Positions 13,784-13,789 of a DNA stretch of 13,789 nucleotides are shown here, piece by piece (within the stretch, counting starts at the first letter, position 1; every line of letters starts with the position of its first letter). A model generated the notes under the pieces. It was not told the origin of the DNA. It worked only from the letters and a program-made list of their open reading frames with translations, and ran no database searches. Source of the stretch: JBFJVZ01 sp041623895 (GTDB lineage: Bacteria > Planctomycetota > Planctomycetia > Pirellulales > Pirellulaceae); assembly GCA_041623895.1 (NCBI GenBank), contig JBFJVZ010000189.1, forward strand, positions 1-13,789, read 5' to 3'. The position numbers and the translations under genes are program-made.

Positions 13784-13789
13784 AAGGTA

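Larger units (their letters stand above)
13581..13789. mobile_element. 209-bp non-coding element with 44-bp terminal inverted repeats (MITE- or BIME-like)
   Basis: The first 29 bases (13581-13609) are the exact reverse complement of the last 29 (13761-13789). Allowing two mismatches, the match extends to 44 bases on each side (13581-13624 and 13746-13789). The interior (13639-13745) is non-coding and shows no gene. Each arm is built from the palindromic core CCAGGACTTGTCCTGG. The right end coincides with the window edge, so the repeat may be longer and a target duplication cannot be checked. No transposase is present, so movement would depend on one elsewhere. Confidence 0.6.

Noticed and set aside
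13581..13789. CRISPR array
   Set aside because: There are only three repeat units, in opposite orientations and with unequal gaps; this fits inverted REP-like palindromes and not direct repeats with uniform spacers.

Overview
The window looks like a chromosome segment from a marine-type planctomycete, most likely in the Pirellulaceae (Rhodopirellula and relatives). This is an inference from gene content. The markers are two formylglycine-type sulfatases side by side, a Tat-exported Gfo/Idh/MocA oxidoreductase, and a DUF1549/DUF1553 'planctomycete cytochrome' gene followed directly by a DUF1501 gene. Moderate GC, weak or absent Shine-Dalgarno sequences and exported products fit the same group. 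I see no rRNA, tRNA, CRISPR array, integrase or transposase gene.

Layout from left to right. (1) Positions 1-2210, minus strand: an Hsp70/DnaK-like chaperone whose 3' end lies outside the window. It keeps the ATPase domain and the beta substrate-binding domain. A long Ala/Lys/Pro tail, with tandem 18-bp (hexapeptide) repeats at the window edge, stands where the helical lid should be. (2) Positions 2211-2546: a divergent non-coding region with two sets of short direct repeats and a GC hairpin. (3) About 2547-4031 and 4119-5546, plus strand: two secreted sulfatases with intact active-site motifs. (4) About 5623-5979: a small acidic protein I do not recognise. (5) Positions 6024-7567, minus strand: a Tat-signal Gfo/Idh/MocA oxidoreductase, overlapped by one base at its end by a 59-codon frame that is little more than a second Tat signal. 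(6) Positions 7568-7733: a divergent promoter region. (7) Positions 7734-12261, plus strand: a two-gene operon of a diheme-type PSCyt1/DUF1549/DUF1553 protein and a DUF1501 protein. (8) Positions 12262-12416: a perfect 12-bp hairpin and a good sigma70-type promoter. (9) Positions 12417-13568: dprA. (10) Positions 13581-13789: a 209-bp non-coding element bounded by 44-bp inverted repeats (42 of 44 matching) made of REP-like palindromes.

How the genes fit together: the sulfatases, the Gfo/Idh/MocA enzyme and the DUF1549/1553-DUF1501 pair all carry export signals. They resemble the polysaccharide and sugar-processing complement that planctomycetes carry in many copies, probably acting outside the cytoplasmic membrane on sulfated glycans and their breakdown products. 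No transporter, glycoside hydrolase or regulator is present to name a substrate. The Hsp70-like gene and dprA are cytoplasmic and look unrelated to this group. I found no clearly new defence or mobile system. The most distinctive items are the Hsp70 tail, the tiny coupled Tat-leader gene and the terminal inverted-repeat element.
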